Of a stretch of DNA of 8,198 nucleotides, positions 1 to 5,655 are shown piece by piece. A model generated the notes under the pieces. That model worked only from the letters and a program-made list of their open reading frames with translations, made no database searches and was not told the origin of the DNA. Every line of letters begins with the position of its first letter. Position 1 is the stretch's first letter. A program made the translations under genes and the position numbers. The stretch lies in the NCBI GenBank assembly GCA_022560555.1, contig JADFSZ010000077.1, forward strand, positions 1 to 8,198. Direction: 5' to 3'. Origin of the DNA: JADFSZ01 sp022560555 [NCBI: PVC group bacterium] (GTDB lineage: Bacteria > GCA-001730085 > JADFSZ01).

Positions 1-220
1 AATAGGACGGGGTATCTCCTTTGAGTAGGGTTTTTTCGCGGAATAACTTGGAAATTTGTTCAAGTTTAAGATCTCGAATTTTATTATTATTACGCTCAAC
101 TCGATACAAAATGTCTTCGGGCAAAAATCGGGACTGCGCTTTTAACTCTCCATGGGGACAAGCTACCGCAACGACAATAAACATACTCCCCAATATCCAT
201 TTCGCAAAGCTCCGGTTCAT
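1..220 (-). CDS. 5' part of an exported protein, truncated by the left window edge
   Basis: Reading the minus strand from an ATG at 220-218 gives 73 codons with no stop up to base 1, so this is the beginning of a gene whose remainder lies outside the window. A Shine-Dalgarno GGAGG (plus-strand 232-236) sits 11 bases upstream. The N-terminus has basic residues (R3, K7) and a hydrophobic core at about 8-20, then Leu-Lys-Ala-Gln at 26-29, a plausible signal peptidase I site. Cys21 follows Ala-Val-Ala and is not a canonical lipobox. The mature start is charged and probably helical (PEDILYRVERNNNKIRDLKL at 34-53), a pattern like the first helix of LolA/outer-membrane lipoprotein-sorting-like periplasmic proteins; that assignment is only suggestive. 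A TATTAT-like -10 (255-260) with a TTGAAT -35 (280-285) is present, but the 19-base spacer is poor. Confidence 0.72.
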   Translation of the reverse strand, partial: MNRSFAKWILGSMFIVVAVACPHGELKAQSRFLPEDILYRVERNNNKIRDLKLEQISKLFREKTLLKGDTPSY

Positions 221-346
221 TTCCCAACAAGCCTCCTATATCGGTCATGTATATATAATACGTATAACCCATTTCCCTTATTCAAAGCAAGGGGCTTTTT
301 TAATAAAAACGCTTTCGTCCTTATTTTATCAATAGGTTCGGAAGTT

Positions 347-646
347 TCAAGAAAGGTCTTTTTTGACAAAATTCTTCGTGATAAACGAATGGATCCAGAG
401 GGAAAATTTCGTGATGAGATAGAAATTGATCGTGAGCGCCAATGCAAGGCCAATCAGAGCCACCAATAAGGACATAATACTGTGAAGGTCGGACATATCT
501 TTCTGAACGCCAAGCCCCAAATCGCTCCCTAAGAGCCCGGCCAGACACGCCAGAATCCCCACCATCAAGCAAAAAAATCCAAAAAACATGAATAAGGATA
601 AAAACAAGGGTTGCTGTGTTTTGAGATCTTGTTCGTCCATTCGCAT
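347..646 (-). CDS. Small two-helix inner-membrane protein, function unknown
   Basis: This 99-residue protein has a polar N-terminus (1-12), a hydrophobic segment at about 14-39, a short polar loop (42-55), a second hydrophobic segment at about 56-78 and a basic tail ending Lys-Lys-Asp-Leu-Ser. Both termini probably face the same side of the membrane. I recognise no family or catalytic motif. The start at 646 is chosen because this frame gives a coherent membrane protein; an ATG at 640 is equally possible, and no strong ribosome binding site is visible for either. A competing open frame (653-321) gives a mixed, unconvincing protein. The gene has its own promoter at 693-720. The exported protein at 220-1 follows 126 bases downstream on the same strand, so they might be co-transcribed. 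Confidence 0.62.
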   Translation of the reverse strand: MRMDEQDLKTQQPLFLSLFMFFGFFCLMVGILACLAGLLGSDLGLGVQKDMSDLHSIMSLLVALIGLALALTINFYLITKFSLWIHSFITKNFVKKDLS

Positions 647-664
647 GCCCCATTTGTGGAAGGT

Positions 665-681
665 AAAATATGCCCGCGCTA
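665..681 (-). repeat. 17-bp exact repeat, copy 1 (5' UTR of the small membrane protein)
   Basis: On the minus strand this reads TAGCGCGGGCATATTTT. An identical 17-mer occurs in the same orientation at 7836-7852. Here it lies between the predicted transcription start (about 686) and the start codon at 646, so it would be in the leader RNA. Its GC-rich core contrasts with the AT-rich surroundings. Confidence 0.6.
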
Positions 682-692
682 CTTAATGTATT

Positions 693-720
693 ATTTTATC
701 CTAATTTCTAATGATGTCAA
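693..720 (-). promoter_or_regulatory. Sigma70-like promoter for the small membrane protein
   Basis: On the minus strand a perfect -35 TTGACA (plus 715-720) is followed by a 16-base spacer and a -10 TAAAAT (plus 693-698). The predicted start near 686 gives a leader of about 40 bases to the ATG at 646. A second TTGACT lies about 12 bases further upstream. Confidence 0.55.
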
Positions 721-740
721 AGATTTAAGTCAACAAAGTG

Positions 741-780
741 TTTCACAAGATTTCACGCAATTTCACCAAGTTTCCCAAGC
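741..780. repeat. Four helically phased 10-bp direct repeats (TTTCACNNAR-like)
   Basis: Four units follow without gaps: TTTCACAAGA, TTTCACGCAA, TTTCACCAAG, TTTCCCAAGC. The period is exactly 10 bp, about one DNA helical turn. The array starts 20 bp upstream of the -35 box of the minus-strand promoter at 693-720, a usual position for an activator or UP-like element. Which gene it controls, and the protein that binds, are unknown. Confidence 0.6.
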
Positions 781-783
781 AAA

Positions 784-811
784 GTGTTCGCATTAATGAA
801 TCAACGAACAC
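784..811. promoter_or_regulatory. Inverted repeat, candidate operator (GTGTTCG-N14-CGAACAC)
   Basis: A perfect 7-bp inverted repeat, GTGTTCG at 784-790 and CGAACAC at 805-811, has a 14-base spacer that itself contains the 8-bp palindrome CATTAATG (791-798). It lies between two divergently oriented genes and directly beside the phased repeats. There is no following T-run, so it does not look like a terminator; a dimeric regulator site is plausible but unproven. Confidence 0.35.
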
Positions 812-1246
812 CCGTCATATTCTTTTATGCTCCGGGGTCTTAAAAATAACCTGAAGTCATTTTCAAGTTTAAGGGAATCAAAACTAAAGAACAAAAAGCA
901 AACAACTTGCTTCTGCTTAATTCTTATGCTAAAATTCTTCTTAAATTCTTTTCTTGCGGGAGACAACAAAAATAAGCCGATCAAACATTCTGAGCTGATG
1001 CTCCAGTGGAAGTTTTGTGATTATGATAAAAAATCTCCCAAGGGTTTTCGTTATTTGGTATGTTAATTTTATTGTTCTGTTCCTCTTAAACCTCTGTCCT
1101 ATTCGGGCTGTTCGTTTTCCGTCAATTAAAGATTATGAATGTCTTCAAACAGAACCACTGACCTTAAAACTCATATTCCAAAACATCGCCTGGATCATCA
1201 ATCGTCAACCTCTTCGCAATAATTCGCTCCCTAAGCAGGCGTCGCT
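812..1246. other. Intergenic/leader region upstream of the aminotransferase
   Basis: This AT-rich stretch of about 435 bases holds no convincing gene. Open frames at 827-1066 (plus) and 984-793 (minus) have low-complexity composition and no good ribosome binding site, and were not accepted. It contains the candidate plus-strand promoter at 907-935 and a weak leader ORF (1017-1250). I saw no RNA gene or clear terminator. Confidence 0.5.
907..935 (+). promoter_or_regulatory. Candidate promoter for the aminotransferase gene
   Basis: TTGCTT (907-912) is followed by a 17-base spacer and TAAAAT (930-935), with a TG one base upstream of the -10 (extended -10 form, TGCTAAAAT). The predicted start near 942 would leave a leader of about 300 bases before the ATG at 1247, unusually long. 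Confidence 0.35.
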
Positions 1247-1250
1247 ATGA
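1017..1250 (+). CDS. Doubtful small leader ORF overlapping the aminotransferase start
   Basis: A 77-codon frame opens with GTG at 1017 (or ATG at 1023, preceded by GGAAG at 1008-1012). Its TGA at 1248-1250 overlaps the downstream ATG at 1247-1249 as ATGA, an arrangement often seen in translational coupling. The N-terminal half has one hydrophobic stretch (about 10-27) and the rest is mixed. I recognise no family, and the composition is not clearly that of a real protein. It may be chance in an AT-rich leader. Confidence 0.18.
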   Translation: MIMIKNLPRVFVIWYVNFIVLFLLNLCPIRAVRFPSIKDYECLQTEPLTLKLIFQNIAWIINRQPLRNNSLPKQASL

Positions 1251-2392
1251 ACATTCCCTCATCAAAGGCATCTCTGGTCGGAAAGGAGTTAAAAAACATC
1301 AAAAGTGTTTTGACCTCCGGGAAATTGTCAGCCGGATTCTATACAGCCCGATGCACCCGACTCCTGGAAAAACTACACAACGCCAAAAAGATTTTTCTCA
1401 CAACTTCCGGAACGCATGCCTTGGAAATGGCGTCCCACCTTGTAGGATTGGAACCGGGAGATGAGGTAGTTCTTCCGGCTTTCACGTTTGTGTCGACGGC
1501 CAATGTCTTTGCCACGCGTTTAATCCGACCTGTGTTTGTGGATATTAGGCCGGATACGCTGAATATTGATGAACGCATCATTGAACGAGCTCTCTCAAGC
1601 CGGACCAAGGCGATTGTTCCGGTCCATTACGCCGGTGTCGGAGCTGAAATGGATGCCATCCGCAGGATCGCGCAAAAACACCGGCTCTATGTCATCGAAG
1701 ACGCTGCGCAGGGCTGGAACGCGACCTACAAGAACAAATTTTTAGGAACACTGGGGGATTTAGGATTTTACAGTTTTAATCACGATAAAAATTTCACATG
1801 CGGCCAAGGCGGAGCCCTTGTGATCAACAACAAGAAATTTTTTACGCGCTCTGAAATCGTGATCGATAACGGAACAAACCGGGCACAATTCCTTCGAGGC
1901 GAAGTAGATCATTATGAGTGGATCGATATCGGTAGCCGTTATCAGATCTCAGAGATTCTCGCGGCCTTCCTCTATGGTCAGCTCGAGAAACATCAACAGA
2001 TTACAGAGAAGCGCAAAAAACTGTACGATTACTATTACAAAAACCTCGTGCCACTAGCCAAAAAAGAGTGTTTACGCCTGCCCGTGATTCCGCGATCATG
2101 TAAATCCAATAAACATATTTTCTACGTGCTGATGGAAAACAACAAATCGCGCGAAGCGCTCCGAAAAGACCTCAATCAGCACGGCATCCAGGCAACCTTC
2201 CACTTTGTTTCTCTTCATTCCTCACCCATGGGGCGTAAACTGGGATACCGTCCGGGGGACTTCCCCATCACGGAATCCGTCTGCGATACGCTTCTCCGCC
2301 TTCCGATGTATTATACGCTAACGAACAAACTTCAAGACCACGTTATTGACAGAATTTATCGATACTTCGATGAGAAACGCCCCCGGAATTAA
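1247..2392 (+). CDS. wecE: dTDP-4-amino-4,6-dideoxygalactose transaminase (WecE/RffA-like, DegT/DnrJ/EryC1/StrS family)
   Basis: This is predicted to be a cytosolic PLP enzyme that moves an amino group from glutamate to C4 of dTDP-4-keto-6-deoxy-D-glucose. Its 381 residues match the usual family length, and the whole chain follows E. coli WecE as I recall it. The N-terminal SGKLSAG (24-30), TSGTHALEMA (53-62), GDEVVLPAFTFVSTAN (71-86) and VDIRPDTLNIDE (98-109) all fit. VHYAG (126-130), EDAAQG (151-156; Asp152 contacts the pyridine nitrogen) and SFNHDKN (176-182; Lys181 the Schiff-base lysine) follow. NGTNRAQFLRGEVDHYEW is the WecE-type substrate-binding stretch. The start at 1247 begins the family's N-terminal pattern, though the ribosome site is weak. 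Its stop overlaps that of the opposing oxygenase-like gene. The closely related viosamine or perosamine enzymes (VioA, Per) are alternatives, so the exact sugar is inferred. Confidence 0.9.
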   Translation: MNIPSSKASLVGKELKNIKSVLTSGKLSAGFYTARCTRLLEKLHNAKKIFLTTSGTHALEMASHLVGLEPGDEVVLPAFTFVSTANVFATRLIRPVFVDIRPDTLNIDERIIERALSSRTKAIVPVHYAGVGAEMDAIRRIAQKHRLYVIEDAAQGWNATYKNKFLGTLGDLGFYSFNHDKNFTCGQGGALVINNKKFFTRSEIVIDNGTNRAQFLRGEVDHYEWIDIGSRYQISEILAAFLYGQLEKHQQITEKRKKLYDYYYKNLVPLAKKECLRLPVIPRSCKSNKHIFYVLMENNKSREALRKDLNQHGIQATFHFVSLHSSPMGRKLGYRPGDFPITESVCDTLLRLPMYYTLTNKLQDHVIDRIYRYFDEKRPRN

Positions 2393-3051
2393 GGTTTGCG
2401 CTGTATTGTATACCCAAAGCTGAATCGATTTGTCTGGGAGTACACAGCATGCCAGAATGGCTTCTCGGGGCTAATCAGAAACAAGCGAAAATTCCATATC
2501 TGATCCATTGAGGTCACAATTCGACCATTATCCGGATCACGATAGCGGAAAAACGATTTTCCGGCTTCTTGGGCATAATTGACGTATAACCGCCAACCGG
2601 GCTTTCTTAAATTTGTATGCCAGCCCATGTATCCCCCGGGAGGATACCAAAAATGTCCGCTCATCTGTATGAGAAGTTTTTCCGGCTCTTCAAAAATGTG
2701 TCCTAAACGCTCACAAATCAGCTTGTCTGCCCGTTGTCTAAGATCAAGTACGGACGCATCCAAAACGGTACCATCCAGATTTTTTGTATGAAACACCATA
2801 CAGTTAGATAAATTCTGTTCAGTCCGAATGTCACTAATATCTTTTCCGGACCGAAGGATTTCCTCAAGGGCCTCGGGAGATACGGACTTTATGGCATTGT
2901 CATCCGTTCGAAAGTCATCTTTCCACTTAGCCTCACCGGCTTTCTTCTGTGCTTCAACACAAGTTAGAATAACATCTTTCAAAACGGAATCTTTTTCCCA
3001 ACCATTGATTTCATGAAAAATCACCTGAGAATCAAAGCTTATTCGCATCAT
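2389..3051 (-). CDS. 2OG-Fe(II) oxygenase-fold protein with an altered metal motif (HTN)
   Basis: This 220-residue protein is the third gene of the operon. Its C-terminal half has the layout of a prolyl-hydroxylase-like double-stranded beta-helix: FWYPPGGYMGWHTN (134-147), WRLYVNYAQE (153-162), KSFFRYRDP (165-173), WNFRLF (186-191), then WHAVYSQTNRFSFGY (200-214). His145 and His201 fit the two iron-binding histidines, and Arg209 with Ser211 fits the 2-oxoglutarate carboxylate site. The residue two after His145, normally Asp or Glu, is Asn147. The N-terminal half (1-125) is polar with no motif I recognise. The protein may be an active oxygenase with an unusual ligand, a non-oxygenase or an inactive relative. 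The start ATG overlaps the upstream stop as ATGA, with a GAAGG-type ribosome site nearby; the second codon is also ATG. Confidence 0.78.
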   Translation of the reverse strand: MMRISFDSQVIFHEINGWEKDSVLKDVILTCVEAQKKAGEAKWKDDFRTDDNAIKSVSPEALEEILRSGKDISDIRTEQNLSNCMVFHTKNLDGTVLDASVLDLRQRADKLICERLGHIFEEPEKLLIQMSGHFWYPPGGYMGWHTNLRKPGWRLYVNYAQEAGKSFFRYRDPDNGRIVTSMDQIWNFRLFLISPEKPFWHAVYSQTNRFSFGYTIQRKP

Positions 3052-3755
3052 GGGACAGCCTTCTTATTTGTCAAATTAAAATTCTTTTTAATGCTAGCCG
3101 GGACGCCGACGGCCAAAACATAATCCGCAAGATCCTGAATAACAACGGCACCGGCCCCGATTTTCACGTGTTTACCGATTTTGATCCGGTCAATCACCGT
3201 TGACGTTATTCCCAAAAATGTACTTTCTCCTATTTCGGAGCAGCCGGCGATACTCACGACCGGACCCACATAACAATGAGAACCAATGACAACGTCATGA
3301 GCAATGTATGATTTTGGCCCTACGTAGATATTATCACCTAATCTGACGTTGGCACAAATCGTACAGTTCATTAAAACGATGCATCCTTCCCCAACTGTCA
3401 CGGTCGAATCGATGTAAGAATCCGGATGGATGAATGTTGTTACCGGAATGTCATGTTTTTTCATTTGCAGAAACACATTTTTTCGAAATTCAATGTGCGC
3501 ATACCCTACCGCATTAAGGACGGAATCAAACTGTCCATTTTTGTATAACAAGGGGACATCCTTGAGAGGGCCCAGGAGAGAACGATGGTATTTGATTAAA
3601 CCCGCAGGCTCAAAATCATCAAACATCCCTACAACTTGTCCCTGCCCTGTTTCTTCGATATAGGGTATCATTTGCTTGGCAAAGAACTGACTCCCGATTA
3701 TAGCGATTCGCGGTCGGGATTTGGTTTTAGAATTATTTTTAGATATGCTTTTCAT
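3048..3755 (-). CDS. NeuD/PglD-like sugar O/N-acyltransferase (left-handed beta-helix)
   Basis: This 235-residue protein is likely to transfer an acetyl group from acetyl-CoA to the amino group of a nucleotide-linked amino sugar. An N-terminal Rossmann-like part (RIAIIGSQFFAKQM at 16-29, GMFDD at 43-47) binds the nucleotide sugar in PglD. From about residue 110 there are hexapeptide repeats (VTVGEGCIV, VRLGDNIYVG, VVIGSHCYVG, IKIGKHVKIGAGAVV) ending in AVGVPAS. His153-Asp154 in YIAHDVVIG aligns with the PglD His-Glu catalytic pair. The frame stays open to a TTG at 3842, but that would overlap the GT2 gene by about 100 bases; ATG at 3755 leaves a 17-base overlap and the normal family start. 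No strong ribosome site is visible, suggesting coupling to the GT2 gene. Next to a WecE-like aminotransferase, N-acetylation of a 4-amino-4,6-dideoxyhexose is the best guess. Confidence 0.85.
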   Translation of the reverse strand: MKSISKNNSKTKSRPRIAIIGSQFFAKQMIPYIEETGQGQVVGMFDDFEPAGLIKYHRSLLGPLKDVPLLYKNGQFDSVLNAVGYAHIEFRKNVFLQMKKHDIPVTTFIHPDSYIDSTVTVGEGCIVLMNCTICANVRLGDNIYVGPKSYIAHDVVIGSHCYVGPVVSIAGCSEIGESTFLGITSTVIDRIKIGKHVKIGAGAVVIQDLADYVLAVGVPASIKKNFNLTNKKAVP

Positions 3756-4668
3756 AAATTTGATATTGTGTTTTTTTAAAAATGCATTCAAGAATTTGGC
3801 GAAGATACTCTCCGAAGATATTGAAAGCGAAAGCAACGCCAAGAATCCACAGCGTCATCGAGACGCCTTTGAGAAGTTGTCCCGGCAAGATCTCAGGCAT
3901 AAAAGTCCATGTCACAAATCCCCAAAGAGCGATGAGTCCACCGGTTAACACCAGTCCCAATCCCCATAGCGCTGCCTGAATAGACAGGGGGCTATCAGCA
4001 ATGAGACCCGCAATAAAAAACCGTGTGAGTTTTCGAAACGTATAATAAGATTGTCCTTCATAACGGATTTTGTGCTGAATGATCAAAGAGCCCCACTTCT
4101 CTGTGGTTTTAGCAAGAAGAATGTTAATATTGGGATTAGGCCTCTCGAATCGCAGAATCTTATCAACGATGCTTTTTCGGATGACGCGAAAACTGCTCAC
4201 CTTCTGCCGGGAATGAACACGAAATATCATACGAAAAAGTTTGTTATACACAAAACTCCCAATTTTACGAAAATGAGAGTAAAGTTTTTTTTGCGGAATT
4301 CCGTAAACGACATCCGCGCCGGACTCATTAAGTTCCCTGATAAGACGGGGAATATCTCCCGGGGAGTATTGCAAATCGTCATCTAGCGTGATAATATTTT
4401 GGCCTGAGGCATGCCGAAATCCGCACATGAGGGCATTGTGCTGTCCATAATTTTGATCAAGTCGTATGATTTTGACGTTTGCGTCTGAAGCATGTAGTTG
4501 CAAGAGCACATCCCAGCTGGCCCCGTCACCGCTGTCATCAACAAAAATGAGTTCATAGTCCGCATTGATCTCTCGAAAGACCTGACGAACTTGCTTGGCC
4601 AATTCATGCAAAACCGACCGCGTTCGATAAACGGGAACGACAATGGAGCTTAAGGTCTGGGACATCAC
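3739..4668 (-). CDS. Polyprenyl-phosphate glycosyltransferase, GT2 family (ArnC/GtrB/DPM1-like)
   Basis: This 309-residue protein should move a sugar from a nucleotide donor to undecaprenyl phosphate on the cytoplasmic face of the inner membrane. The GT-A domain shows SIVVPVYR (8-15), FVDDSGDGS-like (42-51, Asp44/45 for the nucleotide) and ITLDDDLQYSP (93-103), the metal-binding acidic motif of this family. NYGQHNALMCGF (73-84) is also typical. Two hydrophobic helices at about 229-257 and 267-286 end in FGEYLRQI, like the C-terminal GEYL element of ArnC/GtrB. It is the first gene of a three-gene operon, and its end overlaps the acyltransferase start by 17 bases. The first codon is GTG (4668) and the second ATG (4665); either may be used, with GGGA 6 to 9 bases upstream. 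The transferred sugar is not known; the aminosugar made nearby is a reasonable candidate. Confidence 0.88.
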   Translation of the reverse strand: MMSQTLSSIVVPVYRTRSVLHELAKQVRQVFREINADYELIFVDDSGDGASWDVLLQLHASDANVKIIRLDQNYGQHNALMCGFRHASGQNIITLDDDLQYSPGDIPRLIRELNESGADVVYGIPQKKLYSHFRKIGSFVYNKLFRMIFRVHSRQKVSSFRVIRKSIVDKILRFERPNPNINILLAKTTEKWGSLIIQHKIRYEGQSYYTFRKLTRFFIAGLIADSPLSIQAALWGLGLVLTGGLIALWGFVTWTFMPEILPGQLLKGVSMTLWILGVAFAFNIFGEYLRQILECIFKKTQYQIYEKHI

Positions 4669-4991
4669 CTGGATTCCCGCATTGTCCTTGCCTCTTGAGC
4701 AAGAGACGCGCTATTCATAGCATGGCAACTTTACTACAGTTTACTGACACTTACCCCACAAGTCAAGCTTGCCTATGGCTGTATTTCAAAGCCCTCTCTC
4801 CCTCAGTGGCCGTAACGAAAAAATACAAGATCTACAATGACAGAACCGAAAAAGGAAGCGGCCCTTATGGATCGACGTAGCTATCAGTGTTTGTTTGACA
4901 GAGCACTAGTCTCTAGAGTTTTTTGTGTGTACCTGGCGATTTAAAAGTTCTAGTATTAAAATAAAGTTTTTTTACAGTTACGGAGGTATCG
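4669..4991. other. Divergent intergenic region between the GT2 operon and the membrane protein
   Basis: This region has about 320 bases without a gene. The minus half carries the operon promoter (4738-4766) and a small hairpin in the leader (CTCTT 4692-4696, AAGAG 4701-4705, loop GAGC). The plus half has a perfect TTGACA at 4895-4900 but no good -10 at the right distance, an 8-bp palindrome CTCTAGAG at 4911-4918, and an AT-rich stretch before the ribosome site at 4981. The short frame at 4695-4880 shows no coding character. Confidence 0.5.
4738..4766 (-). promoter_or_regulatory. Sigma70-like promoter of the GT2-acyltransferase-oxygenase operon
   Basis: On the minus strand TTGACT (plus 4761-4766) and TAAACT (plus 4738-4743) are separated by 17 bases. 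The predicted start near 4731 gives a leader of about 65 bases to the GT2 start. It would serve all three overlapping genes. Confidence 0.5.
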
Positions 4992-4994
4992 TTG
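4981..4994 (+). promoter_or_regulatory. Strong ribosome binding site that fixes a TTG start
   Basis: CGGAGG (4981-4986) lies 5 bases before TTG at 4992-4994. The next codons give Lys-Arg-Lys and then a hydrophobic helix, as expected for a membrane protein N-terminus. No in-frame ATG lies between the site and the TTG, so TTG is the best start. Confidence 0.7.
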
Positions 4995-5627
4995 AAAAGG
5001 AAATTTTTAACTACTTGTTTTCATATTTTTATCTGCTTACTGTTCACCTTATCGATACTTGCCATTGTTTACTCAATCGGCCGGGCTACAGGAAAACCCT
5101 TGTCCGGTTTGACCATGGATCCCGCCGAAACATTTCACGCCGTCCCTTATGTCGGAATTCTTTCTTATCTTGGAATAATGTTATGGGCTGCAACATTCGG
5201 CGTTTGCCTGATAGGGGGCTTGATATTACGTCAGCAGCATTGCCATCCCGGAAGATTTTTGTTGGCTACAGCAATGTTTAGTCTCCTGCTAACCCTTGAT
5301 GACGCGTTGTTATTTCACGAACAAATTTTTCCTCATTATCTGCATATTCCTCAGCCGGTGGTCATGGTGAGCTATGTTGTAATTATGACAGCATACCTCC
5401 TTGCCTTTTTCCGATTAATCCTGACGACAGAATACATTTTATTTGTTTTGGCCCTCATATCTTTAGGCATATCGGCAGGGATGGATCAGCTTCTTGGGCC
5501 CAGTGATCTGGAAAACGTTATTGAGGACTGTTTTAAATTTACTGGAATTGTTTTCTGGTTTAGCTACTTTTTAAGTACAGCTAATGAAATGATCCAAAAA
5601 AACCCATCCCTCAATCACATGACATAA
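4992..5627 (+). CDS. Polytopic membrane protein with buried acidic/His residues, unknown function
   Basis: This 211-residue protein starts with Met(TTG)-Lys-Arg-Lys and has about six hydrophobic segments, roughly 8-29, 52-79, 88-107, 121-144, 147-164 and 181-198. Several charged residues fall inside or at the edge of helices: LDD at 102-104, HE at 109-110, Asp165, ED at 178-179 and Lys182, followed by an aromatic TGIVFWFSYF (184-193). This spread of Asp/His/Glu recalls membrane hydrolases such as the CREST (alkaline-ceramidase-like) group, but the spacing does not clearly match. I do not recognise a named family. It is not in an operon. It converges on the DUF2079 gene with only 28 bases between stops, and diverges from the glycan operon, so a role in the same envelope pathway is possible but unproven. 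Confidence 0.8.
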   Translation: MKRKFLTTCFHIFICLLFTLSILAIVYSIGRATGKPLSGLTMDPAETFHAVPYVGILSYLGIMLWAATFGVCLIGGLILRQQHCHPGRFLLATAMFSLLLTLDDALLFHEQIFPHYLHIPQPVVMVSYVVIMTAYLLAFFRLILTTEYILFVLALISLGISAGMDQLLGPSDLENVIEDCFKFTGIVFWFSYFLSTANEMIQKNPSLNHMT

Positions 5628-5655
5628 GCTCAATTGCAACAAAACCCGCTCAGAA

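Noticed and set aside
275-301. CCCTT/AAGGG hairpin followed by T-run on the plus strand
   Set aside because: The stem has only five pairs with a 9-base loop, and there is no plus-strand gene upstream to terminate.
321-653. 110-codon minus-strand frame overlapping the small membrane protein
   Set aside because: Its product mixes polar and hydrophobic residues with no domain pattern, whereas the 347-646 frame gives two clean membrane helices.
1339-1608. 89-codon minus-strand frame inside the aminotransferase gene
   Set aside because: It is an antisense shadow of a gene with strong family motifs.
3048-3842. Longer version of the acyltransferase starting at TTG 3842
   Set aside because: It would overlap the GT2 gene by about 100 bases and add 29 residues before the normal family N-terminus; ATG at 3755 is the simpler start.
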